Shown here one piece after another: positions 20,815-32,994 of a DNA stretch of 64,000 nt (position 1 is the first letter of the stretch; every line of letters starts with the position of its first letter). This stretch comes from Vitrella brassicaformis (lineage: Eukaryota; Sar; Vitrellaceae), in NCBI GenBank assembly GCA_001179505.1, contig CDMY01000130.1, positions 17,404 to 81,403 of the forward strand, written 5' to 3'. The notes under the pieces are model-generated. The model saw only the letters and a program-made list of their open reading frames with translations, did no database searches and had not been told where the DNA came from. The position numbers and the translations under genes are program-made.

Positions 20815-23800
20815 TCATTCCTCGTATTTCTCGGGCTCAAGCTTCTTCAGATCTGACGCACGCACGGATGGGCGAGCCAGCCAACGCACACACATCTCAT
20901 CTATCTGTTTGTCAGTCGGTCTGCTGTGTCTCTCTCTGTGTCTGGGCACCGACCTTCTGCCGTCATGTGGCTGCTGAGGCGCTCCAACTCGGGATTGATA
21001 AGCGGGGGAGACTGGTTACGTCACCAACACACGCACACAGACAGAGAGAACCAAGGGCGAGTGTCTATCCTGACTGTGGCTCCTTTGCTCGTCCGTCCTC
21101 AGTGCTCACTCACCGGCAGCCGTCCAGACCTCCTCTCTGCTCTCGGTGGGGCTGGAGCTGGGGCGGGAGAGGCCTCCCCAGCACCGCCTGCATCACCAGC
21201 CCCCCCTGGGAACAGCTGCTGAAACGACAGACTCGACACGCCGCTCCCAGGCGAGCCACCGCTCGCACCCAATGGCGGCTCGGGGACACGCAGCCTAGGG
21301 GCGGGCGAGAAGGGCCGCATGGTGGCCATCATGCCGCTCTTGGCCGAAAGATATCCCCCTGGGCCCGGCACCTCGGCCATGGACGACGGCATGGACGGCT
21401 GGGAGACGGTGGTGGCGCCTGAGACGCTGAGGCCGACGGTGGTGGTGGTGGTGGTTCCGGCCGACGACACGCCCGTCGTGGGCATCCCTCCTTCGTGCAT
21501 ATCCCTGTAGACATTGAGGAATGCCGTCCCCGAGAAGCCCCGCCTGGGGGTGCCGCTCTCAGCGGCAGCTGCCGGCAGACTGGTCGACCGGGGGATAGGG
21601 GCCACATCGGGCTGCGACGCAGCTATGGGGCTTGCCACCTCCTTGGGACTCGATGACGCATCCTTGGTCGACCGTATGCGGCCCGGCCGGGCGGGAGGTG
21701 GGGGTGGGGGCGGTGGGAGGGTGGTCGGAGAGATGTACCGGGGCTGGCGCAGGGGCTGCGCCACGGGCATGTCGGGGAGCAGCTGATAGGTGTCTACTCC
21801 TCCCGCGCTCTGCTTGGACGGCCTGGACGGGTGGAAGCGCCTGCTGGTTCGACGGGTGTCGCCGTGCGGCCGCTTGAAGCCGCCGTCGCCGTCATCCTCC
21901 ATCGCCACAGTGTCAATAGACTCCAGGGACGCCCCGGCGCCCCCCACATCGACCGACGGCAGGGAGGTCTGTGATGAAGACGGAAGAGCACCTGTGTTTT
22001 ATGTGCAGAAGGACAGACAGCATGAGTGCACGCATTCGGTTGTGGGACGGTCTTCCCTCCGTCCCTCATTGACAAACAGACTGACAGACTGACTTGCTTG
22101 CATCATGGTGGTGCTCGTGAGCGATCCGTAGGGCGTGGACGTGAGGGCGCTGGATGTGCGCGACAGGCTGGGAGGGGGAGGCGGCGGCGCCCACAACGGA
22201 CGACCGGTCGCCGACGTCAGGGGCAGAGGCAGCCCACGCGACGGCCCCCTCACGGACGGATGCAGACTCCCGGACAGAACGTGACCCATCGTGTCTGGCA
22301 CCACTGGTTGGTTGATCAATCCACCCACCCACCGACACACACAATACATACAGCACCAAAACACGCACCAATTCCAATGCGCCCATCCATTGCTCCCTCC
22401 CTACTCTTCCGTGTGTACCTGTTCGTATAGCCTGGTCGCTGCGGCTTCTTTCCTCTTCCCGTTGCCTCTCCGCCACCACCCGGGCGATGGTCTCGGGGGA
22501 GGGCGTGATGGGCAGCGAAACCGCCACCAGAGGGACGTCTCTGCCCAGGTTAGGAGGCCCAGGCTCCACAAACCCGCCCCCTGCAGCCGTCCTGGGGTGC
22601 CTGCTGGGCGGGGGCGGGGGCGGCTGAATGAATCGCGGTCGCCTCAAGTCCTCAATGCTGGGCAGACGGGGCATCATGATCGACCCGTAAGCCTCGCCGG
22701 CCTCCGGGAGCTCGTGCAGACTGCTGGGCCTCGCCTGGCCGTGAGCGAGAGACATGGCGGGAGGGGGAGGAGGGGGAGGGGCCGGGCCAGACGGGAGGGA
22801 CGCGATGGTCGGTGAAGGGCCGGCGGATAGGGGGGGCTGGGCTGGCCTCGGAGGCGCGAAGAGCGCGCGAGCTCTGACGCGTTTGGATGGGCGCTGCCTC
22901 CTCCTGACGGAGGGTTCTGATGGTGCGTGCTGAGCGGCGGGTGTGGCGGCGGTGATGATGACTTGTGGGGGCGGGAAGTCGGGAGCCGGGGGGGACAAGG
23001 GCTCCTCCTCTTCTTCTTCCTCCCCCTCTTCGATGGCATGAGGCACTGATGGTGGTGGTGGCTGCAGTGCACACACACACACACACACACACCCGGTTGT
23101 CGTGTATCTCTGTGGGTTGCATATCTCTCACTCACCGGCTGTTCTGGTTCCTCCCCTGTGGTAGTGGTCTCCTCCGCGACGCCCAGCAGCCGCCCGGCAA
23201 TCTCGTTGTTGCTGCTCTCCAGCGGCAGAGAGCTGAACCCAGACACAGGCGACTCACTCACCGACAGCGACGACGTCGTCTCAACCTCCCTGCCCCTCAG
23301 CTGCCGGGGCGGCTCCACCCTCTTGTGCTGTGGCGGGGGCGCCACACGCCCGAGGGCCGGCGCCTCGGGAGAAGTCTGTGTCTGCGCGTCCGCGAACCCC
23401 TCGCCCGTCGCCTCTGGCTCCCGTGCGGTGGGTCTGGGTGTTGTGAGCGTCTCGAAGCTGCTGGCTGATAATGATTCGGCGACGTGCTCGGGGTGGAGCC
23501 GCTGCATGGTGGCGGCGAGGGCCATTGGCGGCCGGGCACGCGCATGGACGGGGGCGCCGCCGGGCGGGAAGGGGGGAGGGTGGATTGAGAGGACGCTGCG
23601 AGATAAGTCGCCGGGTGGCGAGGGGAATGCAAATGGGGATGAGGTGGCCATGCGGTCGGTGCCCAGGTCGGATGTGGATGCGGCAGCGAACTCGGCCGAG
23701 ACGGGGATGTGTGGGATGGATGGGATGGATGGGGGGATGGGTGGGAGAGGCGGATAGGGCGATGGGATGGGCGGCGGGTGTGGTGGTGTCAATACGACCG

Positions 23801-24909
23801 CAGAGGTCGGGCGAGCGGAGGGAACTGACGGCAGTGGAGGGGGCGGGGGCGGGTATCGTGGAGCGGGGACAGAGGGCGGCGCCTTGCCGGACACAAAGAA
23901 GCTCTGCTTCGGACGCAGCTCCTCCACACCTGAGCGAGCGAGCGAGGCAGCGGGCAGCCATCCGCACTGGTATGTCAGGCTTCTTGTGTTGTAAATAACA
24001 CGTAGGTACCGTGTGCATGTCTGCAGAATTGTCCTCTCTTGCAGGTGCCTCTTTTCCAGAAGACGCACAGCGATGTCTTGTAGAAGTCATCGGTCGACCG
24101 CAGCTCGTCCTCACCTGCACAGTCCACACGCAGTCCATGCATACGCGCCAAGGTCAATTGCTTCGTGCCAATCAGTCAGTCCCATTGCTTTCCATCTGTC
24201 CGTATTTACCGTGTGCAAAAGCACAGTGTGGGTCTAAGCATTCGCCCTTCTGGAAGTTCTCACACAGCCGGGTCTGTGTCGCGCCCACACCACAGCACAG
24301 CACAGCCATCGATCCAGACACGCGTGGGAACATGTGCTGTTTCTGTCTGTCTGTCTGTCTGTCTGTCTCTGTCTTATCATCTCTGCAGTGACTGACAGAC
24401 CTTGGTAAGGTCGGGTCTGGTTCGAACTTCGCTCTCGGAGTGGGCGTACCGGCAACTCTCACCCCTGGTGCACTCTCCCTGACCAGAAAGAGAGAAAGAC
24501 ACACAAAGCGAGCAGGAATGAGGTCATGAGACGCTGGCGGCTGGCTGTCCACATGAGTACATCAAGTGACTGACGCTCACCTGTTGCCAGAATCTGATGA
24601 AAAGACAAAAGCACAGACAGCAGAAAAAAGAAACACAGGCAAACGAATGAACGAACGAGGAGTGAACATCTTTCCTTCTCGTGTGAGTGTCTTTGTGACT
24701 GACTGACTGACTGACTGGGTGTGACTGACTGACTGGGTCACATACACACACATATATGTACATACATACATACACGTGTACATACTTGCAGATTCTGGTT
24801 TTGTAGAATTGTGAGGCGGCAGCACTGGACGAGGCTGGGTGGGCCGAGGCCTCTCCACCAGTGACTGGCGGAACTGGATCGGCCGTCTTCACCTCAAATA
24901 CGGACGACA
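20815..24909 (-). CDS. Triple CCCH zinc-finger RNA-binding protein with long proline-rich tail
   Basis: Eleven exons join in phase: 24909-24786, 24593-24581, 24478-24401, 24273-24210, 24114-24010, 23929-23136, 23061-22419, 22303-22094, 21991-21114, 21011-20954 and 20852-20815, about 1,000 residues. Three CCCH fingers lie near the N-terminus: [15 protein letters not shown]...CRYAH (Cx7Cx5Cx3H), [11 protein letters not shown]...CAFAH (Cx7Cx4Cx3H) and [11 protein letters not shown]...CRHAH (Cx7Cx5Cx3H). The rest is disordered Pro/Ser/Thr-rich sequence with poly-Pro and poly-Glu tracts, ending EPEKYEE. Such proteins bind AU- or U-rich RNA and control mRNA stability or translation. The first finger depends on a 13-nt microexon. 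The true start is upstream: exon 1 as listed has no ATG and begins at an acceptor; I found no secure first exon between 24910 and 25677. Confidence 0.8.
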
Positions 24910-25677
24910 CTAGGCCAATCTAGCTACCTAGCCGCCGACCTACCGCCACTCTCTACTTATATGTACCGATGTATGCGTGTGAAACAGATACGCACGCTAG
25001 GCTGACTGTATTGGGCTGTCTTGCTTTGCCTCCCTCGCCACCCCTCTTGTCTGTCTGTCTGGCTGTCTGTGCCCCTATGTGCGTATGTACGTATGTGTGT
25101 ATGTAAGTATGCGTACAGATGATGATACACGAATACTCGTACGTATGTATGTATTTGTGTGTATGTATGCCCGATCCTCTTGTCTACGGCTGTGCGCACC
25201 GATCTGTGTGTGTACGAATGCGTCTGACTAGGTGCCCACACACACACACACACACACTCGGAAAGACAGTCAGACAAACAGACAGTCAGTCAGACCAGAC
25301 AGTCAGAAAGGCAGGCAGACAGTCAATCCCCCCCTATCCCTCTCGCGAACCCGTACCACGTGTCAATCAAGTCAGTCACAGCACTTGCCTCACTCTCCCG
25401 CCTCTGCTGCCCGGCATGCACCCACCCGCTTCTGGCTCTACAGTCTCAGAAAGCAGACAGAGGTCAAGCAGCCGGCCACTGAGCCACCGACCAGACATCC
25501 ACGCATCCACACACGCCACGCACCCGAAAGCAACACACCACAGAGAGGGAGCAACACACGAGCAAGATAGATCTGGCGCGCGTTGCCTCGAAAATGCGTT
25601 CCGACGCCTGGGTTGGGGATGGCAGCAGACAGGAGGCGTGGCGTCGTCCCCCAAACAAGGGATCTCTGCAGGGAAGA
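24910..25677. other. Divergent spacer containing the unresolved 5' end of the CCCH gene
   Basis: This segment lies between the first mapped CCCH exon and the SH3-protein start. It carries TATG/GTAT, CA and GACA tracts. An ATG on the minus strand near 25416 followed by Gly/Arg codons and a GTGAGG donor is one weak candidate for the missing first exon. Confidence 0.35.
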
Positions 25678-28181
25678 ATGGATCGCCTCTGCGAGCTAAG
25701 AAGGGAGGGTGAGAGAGGCGGATGGCGTTTGTGTGTTTGTTGAAGGCCGCTTGTGGATGAGCACGCAGCAGGGGAAGGAGGGCGTGATTGCAGATCTTCC
25801 GCAGACACTCACACCACTGTCCGAGGCGGGTAAGTAAGGAGGAACCAAGGGCTCACCACTCACTACACGCACGCGACAAGAGTCATCCGTGACTTTATGG
25901 ATGCTGCTGCTGTGCTGTGATGTGCGTGCGCTCGCCTTGCTTCGCCGCGCTTGCAGGCCCTTTCCCAGCATCGTTGCTTCATCAGACCCATCCAGATGTT
26001 GCTCCGTCAGCACCGCCTCCGCTTCACGAGGGCATGCCGGGTCAGTCAATTAGCGAGCGACAGAATCAGCCGCCACGATATGCATATCAAAATGTATCTA
26101 TCTCTCTCTCTCTGCTGTGGGCCATGTGCGTCGCCTTGTGTGTATTGCGGGCACTGATTGCAGCAGCCACCCCTCCCCCCACTCGCCTTTTCCCTCCACC
26201 CTCTGCCCGCCCTCCGTCCCTGACCGAGCCGCCAGACACCGCTGCCATGCCATACGAGGCAGCAGCGCGCGCGTCTCGCGACCCACCGCCTTACGAGGCA
26301 CACGGTGACCCCCTCTGCAGGGCCTCACCACAGCCCACACAGCAACCAACCTATCCACCACCCTCGGCATCATCGGCAGCGACAGCAACAGGAGGAGGGA
26401 GAGCACCAGGGCCGAACTATCGACCCCCGCCTCCCTCAGTGCACCAGCGGATGACTCCCCCTCCCCCACCGCCACCGCCCCCACCGCCACCACCACCGTC
26501 GATGCCCCTCCAGCAGAGAGAGCGAGGCGGTGCTGAGAGGGTCAGGGCCGGGAGGCCGCCGCGGACCGACCCGCTGCGGCATCTGAACCATAGGCGTGTA
26601 TACCACACTGCAGGTGGGCAGGCTGAGTTCGTTTGCCGTCGTAAGGTGCTGGACGAGCCCAACTGGGAGGGGTACTTCGAGTGCGAGTGGGAATTCGTCT
26701 ATGTGCCGCCCGGTAGGCCTACCGCCAGGGAAAGGTGAAAGAAAGAAGGTATCTGGCCATCTGTGAATGTCGACCGTTGTTGTGGTGGCGCGTGCATTGC
26801 ATTGTATGTTTGAACAGATTTCAAGATAGTGTGGAGTGCGGGTGACGATCCGATGGAGTATCGGCTGGTGCTCAGGGACGAGATCAACCAACGCATGAGC
26901 CAACTGGATGACAGAATACAGAAGCTGCAGGTAAGCAGAGCAGACCGGACAGACAGGCCTCAGAGAGCACTCTACTCACATGCCATGACCCTTTCCTTGT
27001 GTTGGTTTGCAGAAGAAAAACGACGCCCTGACAGAGGAGGTGAAGCGGCTGCGTGAGACGGCCGCGCCAACCCCTCCGCCGCCCGAAGACCACCCGGCCA
27101 TCGAGTACTGGCGGACCAGATACCTCGCACTCGCCAATGCCGTCAGGCTCGGTGCAGTACAGCCCGGAGACGCAGCGGCACACGCCCAAATGGTGAACAA
27201 GGAGACCAAAGACACACAGAAAAGGTCGTCACTCACTGTGATGTTATGCTTGTGTGTATGTGGGTGACTCTCTGTTGTTTGCAGCCGCCTGCTGTGCCGC
27301 CTCACCGCGCGCCACCCCCGTTGATGCGGCCACCTGGGATCGACCAGCCCCCACAGCACCCACTGAGGCCCTCGGCCGCTCCGCAGACACAGACGCCCGA
27401 GATGGAGAGGCTGGGTGTCCAGACGCAGTTGCAGGGGAGCTGGCAAGGGCCCCCTCCGTCTGACCTGCCGTCGTCTCCATTCACTCTCAAGGAGAGGGCG
27501 CTGCAACACCAGCACCATCAGCTGCAGCAGATGCCCGCGTACCCTGTGTCAGCAGAGGCCCAGCAGCAGCAGCAGCAGGTCCCACCCGGCTTTGCGCAGG
27601 AGGCTGCTCAGGGCTGGTTGGGGGGTAGTGGTGCGCCAGGGCCACTACCACCAGCAGCAGCAGCAGCGGCAGCAGCAACAGGATCTGCTTCAGGTGGTGC
27701 AGCGACAGGTGGCGGTGGGGTGTCGACTAAGTATGGCGGGCAGCTGGCTGTGTGCGTGGGGGCCTTCGATGCTGTCGAAGACACAGAACTCAGACTCAGA
27801 GAAGGTCAGTCAGTGAGTGAGGCTAGTGAGAGCAGGGCAAGACAGCGGGCCGGGCCGACGTGTATGTGTATGTGTATGTGTATGTCTGCATGTGTTCTCT
27901 GTCCCCTTAGGTGACATAGTGGAGGTGTTGTCATCCCATCCCCGGGGATGGAGCTGGGGGCGACTCGTCTCATCAGGGTGAGGGACGGAGGGAGGGAGGG
28001 AGGGAGAATACATTCTTTGGGCGAATTCAAGGATGGCTCTCTGTCTGTCTGATGGATGGATGTCAGTGTGGTTGGCGGCGAAGGCGGCGGCCCGTCATTC
28101 GGTTGGTTTCCCGCAGAGCTGCTGCGGCCCTATCATGAAGCCCAGGCTGGTGGTGCAGCTGCTGGGAGGGGGGAGGGGTAG
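25678..28181 (+). CDS. Proline-rich protein with coiled coil and C-terminal SH3 domain
   Basis: Nine exons, 25678-25708, 25746-25829, 25957-26040, 26164-26712, 26818-26930, 27013-27192, 27285-27804, 27911-27977 and 28067-28181, give 580 residues. After a short basic N-terminus come Pro-rich disordered stretches with a run of 14 Pro, then an unrecognised globular segment (EFVCRRKVLDEPNWEGYFEC... KIVWSAGDDPMEYRL), a coiled coil (INQRMSQLDDRIQKLQ... KKNDALTEEVKRLRE), a Gln/Pro/Ala-rich linker, and an SH3 domain whose hallmarks are AFDAVEDTELRLREGDIVEV, GWSWGRL and FGWFPAELLRPY. SH3 domains bind Pro-rich ligands, so this is probably a cytoskeletal or endocytic adaptor, possibly self-interacting. 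The intron 26041-26163 is stop-free and 123 nt, a multiple of three; retention would add a hydrophobic segment. Confidence 0.75.
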
Positions 28182-30840
28182 CGTAGGTTAGGGTAGGGTA
28201 GCTAGTGCCATGTGTGGTGTGGTGTGCCTGCGGGGTGGGATGGGAAGAATGCGTGTATATGGGTGGGCAACGGGTGGATGTGAGTGGGTGGGTGCACTGG
28301 GGCGGGGGGCGCCTGTCTGTCTGACTGTCTGTCTGTCTGTCTGTCGTCCGCCTGCCTGTCTGTGCGCGCGAGAAAGATGGTGTGAGCCATTTCCGTCTTC
28401 ACATGCCTGTCGGTCTGTGTGTGTGTCTTTATTACGTTTATTGCCTTTTGTGTGTCTTTTGTTGTGTTGTCTGTGTTCGGCGTCCGCTTTCTCGGTTGCT
28501 CACTCACTTGTAATCTCTTTCAACCAACCAACCAACCAACCAGCCAGTCGCTTGCTTGCACAGCTTTATCACACTGCCATAAAGTGTGTGTGCATGGGTG
28601 GGGGATTTGTTGCTCGTGTGTCGCCTTACACCGCATCAGTGCGTGAGAGAGTCAGTGAGTCAGTGAGCGAGAGACTGCAACAATGGCGCGCATGCGTGTC
28701 TCTGTCTGTCTGTCTGTATGTGGTGGGTGGGTCATTATGTGTGCCGATGAGTTTATTGACAGGGGCCCTTCCAGGCACTGGCATACAGACAGACAGACAG
28801 ACAGACATGATTGCCCCCGTGTCTTGTCGTTTCTCGTCCTACTCACCTGTTGTTCCTTTTGTCAACCGACCAGTCGCTCGCTCGCTCGCTCGCCCCCTCG
28901 GGCAGCGATTGTCGTCCTTCTTTCTTGCCCTAGTCGCGATGTCGCACGTGTTTTGTTGCACTTAAGCACCTCACTTAGTGACAGTGGTCCCACGCCCAGA
29001 GAGAGACAGTGAGAGAGAGAGCGTCAGAAAGCGTCAAAAGACAGTGTCACTCTGGTCGAGTCGTGCTTAGCCCTCTCTGCCTGCCTGCCTGCCTGCCTCT
29101 CCCTCCTCCCCTCTCTGCCCTTTTCCTGAATGAATGCATGAATGCACCCATGGCATATGATAATGGATGGGCCACGTTTAGTAGTGAGTGAGTGAATGAT
29201 GCCAAACGACCCGACCCCCCTCCCGCACCCATACGTCTGTCTGTCTGTCTGTCTCGTGTCACGCTGCCCTGGCCTCGTATTTTTGGATTCCTCTTTCCAC
29301 ACAATCTATCTCTTGCCTTTCTATCTATCTGCCTGTTTGCCTGACTGCCCGTCTGCCTGTCGACGATCCGCCGAGCGCTCGTGAGCAAAGCAGCCAAGGA
29401 GAAAGACGAGAAGGACAAAGGAAAGGGCCCGTCCGCTCGTCCGCTGGCTGATTTCAACCCCTCTCATCTCTTGTCGCCCCTTGATTGATTGAGGCGGGTA
29501 TTTTTTAACACATACCATACGTACACACATATGTACGCACGAGATGACAATGAATGGTGCGTTTAGACGTACGTACGTACGCGCATCGCATAGGTGGGGC
29601 GGGTGTGTGTGATGGCCGCACTTATGCGCCAGGTTTTGAGTGAGTGACTGAGTGAGTGAATGAGTGAATGGTTCATATGGGCAGACGGGGGTGGGGGGCA
29701 GGCAGCCAGGGAGGGAGGGAGGGAGGGGGGAAGGGAGGGGCCTGGATGTGGGATTCGTGTCCGTGCCGTCGATGTATCTGCTGCATGTGGTCGATTGTTT
29801 TATAATTCTTACAATGACTCGTGGGGTTCATGTGGCTGTGCACGTAAGCGTGTCTGAATGTTTTATAATTCCTACGACTCACTGACTGACCACCTGCATG
29901 GCATGGCGTCGTGGCGCTCTCTCCCGTAGAGCGCTTTCGTGTGTGCATGGGCGGGTGGGTGGGCCTGGAGAGAGGGAGGGAGGGAGGGAGCGGGGTGGTG
30001 TTGCAGTGAGTGTCTGAGTGATTGATAGAGTCAGTTCAGAGGAGATTGCATCATAGGCCATTCTTCATTCATCGATTCGTTGTCAATGTTCCCGGGATGT
30101 GACTTCCTGCATTCGCTGATGGGCGGGCGGACGGGCGGGTGCGTGCGTGCGTGCGTGAGAGTGAGGAGGGTATTTGATAATAACAATAAGTCAAGTACAT
30201 ATCTCGATTGACCGGCCTCAATACATACGTACGCTACTGAGTGAAACGAATATTCGAGTGAGTCGCCTTGCCTCTCTCTGTGAGTCTGACCTAGTGCCTG
30301 TGTGACCACTGACTGACAAGAAATGCATTCTGTGTGTGCAGGTGAGTTCCTCCTGTCTGTCTGTCTGAGTGTCTGCGGGAGGGACTGACTCACTGACACG
30401 GATTGAGGCAGTCCCTCCTGCCTGCCTGCCTGCCTGCCAAGATGGATGTTTGCTCGCCGATGGGAGTTTTTCACCTGTAAGTCTTTCTCACTGGTGGGTC
30501 TGATGCATGCTGGGCTGTGGTGTGTTGTGTTGTGCTCCGTTGTGTTGCGTCGCGTTTGTCACTGACTGCCTGCCTTGCCTTCTGTCCCCTCTCTCTATGT
30601 GCAGGTTTGTCATGACGAAACTCCTTCCATGGTGCGTGTCTGTGTGTATGGGAATTAGCACTCATTCAACTCGATTCTTCCAAACAGTCAGTCGGTCGGT
30701 CGGTAAGTCAATCAGTGATGTAACCAATCGTGTCTTTCGGTCGCATTTCGCCACTTGGTTCGTGTTGAAGAAAAAGGCACATTTATCAAATGTACACCGG
30801 CCGTCGTCGTATTTCGGTCACATTCACACCATTCGCTCGC
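28182..30840. other. Gene-poor region of 2.7 kb with simple repeats
   Basis: The region holds many GTCT/GACA, AACC, GGGA, TGAG and ACGT tracts. Open frames are short and made of repeat translations (Cys/Ser/Val/Leu-rich). A TTAGGGTAGGGTAG run at about 28188-28201 is too short to be telomeric. I see no coding or RNA gene. Confidence 0.5.
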
Positions 30841-31413
30841 TCACTTCCTCTCCTTGTCCAGCAAGTCGTGCTGCGTCTGGCTTGTCGTCTTGTCCTCCGG
30901 CAAATCGTCTGCACCGCACCCCAAACCACACACAGCGCACATCCCATGATGCGTTCCTCAGCGCATCGCATCACGGCCCCCCTTGGCTCAGCTCACCTCC
31001 CAGGTAGTCCTTGATGAGTATCTTGTCGTCGAGCCCCATGAGCATCTCGAGGTGCACCATGGAGCTCTTCATACCCGGCAGCCGCCGAATCGTCGAAGCC
31101 ATCTGCCGCTCGACCTGCGTCTTCATCGCCAAACCTGGGCCGTACAGAAAGGCGTCGCGCTTGACCTTGCTCTCCTCGTGACGACGCACACCCTGACACA
31201 CAGACGACACACAAGACAACACATCAGCCAATCAGCAAAAGAAACAGCCTGATCTGTGCGTGCGTTGCTTGTGCTGCCTGGTGCAGTGCTCACATTGGTC
31301 TGCATCTCCTCCACAGGGTGCTTGCGGTGCGCGTCGAGGGTGATGTTGCGAAAACCGTCGCGCATCATGTCCAGGGGCTGGACCCCTACCTGGGACAAGT
31401 CCTTCTCGTCCAT
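30841..31413 (-). CDS. POMP: Proteasome maturation factor (UMP1/POMP)
   Basis: Three exons, 31413-31294, 31192-30997 and 30908-30841, encode 127 residues, close to the usual 130-150. The conserved N-terminal part has DMMRDGFRNI followed by HRKHPVEEMQTN, matching the family pattern (leucine-x-GF then HPxE-x2-Q-x-N), and the middle part has the conserved basic and amphipathic helix (MKTQVERQMASTIRRLPGM) and a leucine-rich segment (HLEMLMGLDDKILIKDYLG). UMP1 is a chaperone that directs assembly of the beta ring of the 20S proteasome and is its first substrate. Read-through of the second intron would give an alternative short ending stopping at 30971; I prefer the spliced form since its donor is GTGAGC and phases match. 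Confidence 0.85.
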
Positions 31414-31600
31414 CGCTGCCGTCTCGCGCGCCGTCTTTCTCCTCCTGCGGCTTCTGCACAGGAAGCGTTTCGTTTCACACCCTAAGCTCCATAAGGAGGT
31501 TCAACCCTCTCATCGCCCAACCAACCTCCGCAGCAGTCGAGAAATGGAAATAATGATGATGGCGCTGGGCGGGAGGTAGCAGTGCAGCTTCTCAGCTCAT
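31414..31600. promoter_or_regulatory. Divergent promoter between POMP and SYS1 genes
   Basis: This 187-bp spacer lies between two well-supported housekeeping start codons that point away from each other. It lacks a TATA box and has GC-rich, CT-rich and AATGGAAATAATGATG patches. Bidirectional activity is inferred. Confidence 0.5.
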
Positions 31601-32346
31601 ATGTCCGAGAGAGGGCGGTTCTACGGCGAGCAAGAGTTCACTCCGTGGCTGACCATCAGCCAGATCCTCTACCTGCAGGCCGTCTTCTGGTTTTCTTACG
31701 TCATCTTGGGCTCAGCTTTCGCGTTTCTGGGCGGCCTCCCCCTCTCGCTCTTTCCCTTCTTCTCCTATGTCCACTACTCATTCAGCTATGACAGGGGAAT
31801 CGTGCTCTTCTTTGCCCTGCTCGCAAACTCCATCTTCGTCATGTGAGTGAGTAGAGTCGCCAGAGAGAGCCTAGCGGTGCTGACTGTCTGCCTGTCTGTC
31901 TGTCTGCCTGTCTGGCTGGCTGTCTGTCTATGTGGTCTCTCTGTCAGGGGCTATGTGGTTGCGGGGGCGGTCGAGCGGGCCAAGAAGTGTCTCGATTTCG
32001 TCTTCACCTGCCACTGCATCCATCTCGTCACTTGCTGGGGAGTCGGGGGATTCCCGCTGTCATGTAAGTAAGACGCACCCAGTATGCACACACGCGTCAC
32101 ACTGCTCGTTGATTGCTGGTGGTCAATGCATTGTGTGTGTGCTGCATCCATTCCATCCATTACGTTTGCATATCATCAGTTGGCTGGTGGATATCGAATA
32201 TTTTGGCGGCCGTGTTTGCCACCATTATGTCGGAGTGCATCTGCGTGCGGTACGAGCTGCAGGAGATCAAGCTGCGGCACCACTCGGACGCGCAGAGCTC
32301 AACTTCAGCTTCAGCAAGCGCCATGAACGGCAGCAACATGGTGTAG
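31601..32346 (+). CDS. SYS1: SYS1 Golgi trafficking membrane protein
   Basis: Three exons, 31601-31842, 31948-32063 and 32180-32346, give 174 residues. The protein has four hydrophobic segments and the SYS1 landmarks in order: WLTISQILYLQAVFW at the first helix, VERAKKCLDFVFTCHCIHL (human RRGKQCLDFTVTVHFFHL) and WWISNILAAVFATIMSECIC followed by RYELQEIKL (human RTELKEIPL). SYS1 recruits the small GTPase ARFRP1/Arl3 to the trans-Golgi and so controls golgin recruitment and vesicle traffic. The Ser/Ala/Asn-rich end is disordered. The start is the first ATG and matches family length. Confidence 0.92.
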
Positions 32347-32994
32347 ATCCGCCGACCAGAGGAAGAGAAGGGCAGTGTGGGTGGGTGTCGATAGAAAGGG
32401 CGGCTGTCCGTCTGTGTGTGTGGTGGTGAATTCACTCGAGTGCACACTGACTGACTGACTGACTGACTTACTGGCTGGCTGACGTCCCTGTGGCGATAAT
32501 TGGTGCGTGCGTCATGTGGCCGTGCGGTCAAATCAATCAATTGACTGACGGCAGGAGAGGTGATTGATGGATTGATTGATTTGTTGTGCACGAGAGAGTC
32601 AGATAAGGAAGAAGATAGATGTGCCTGCCTGCCTGCCTGCCTGCCGATGACTCGTCATGAATGAGACGAAGGGTTTATTTGTGTTGACGCTCCATCTCAT
32701 AGGGGACTGCTACCCGGGTGGGTGCACGGTGCTCTTTGTCAATGATGCATTCGGATACACATGCTTTTCTGCATGGCTGCATGCTGAGGCTGAGCATTCG
32801 GTGCTAGTGATTCCTCGTGTAAGTGGTCTGAGTGAGTGACAAAACGAGTAACCCATCAGCACAAGCACGGAAAATGTGCCCCAACTCACGAGGCGTGAAA
32901 CGGACAAATGGGCGTTAACGAAAACCGCAACGCCACGAGAAGAGGGGGGAAGGAACCCTGGTTGTACCGACACATTCCCTTCTCGCCACCTGCC
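32347..32994. other. Spacer between SYS1 and the duplicated-domain gene
   Basis: This 648-bp segment contains (TGAC)n, (TGCC)n and ATTG tracts and no convincing ORF. Near the next gene it holds GGGCGTTAACGAAAACCGC (32910-32929). Confidence 0.5.

Noticed and set aside
21099-23929. Long open frames on the plus strand opposite the CCCH gene exons
   Set aside because: They are shadows of the GC-rich Pro/Ser exons; the minus-strand frame has matching splice phases and the zinc fingers.
28188-28201. TTAGGGTAGGGTAG as an interstitial telomere
   Set aside because: Only one or two imperfect units are present and similar G-rich strings are common in this spacer.
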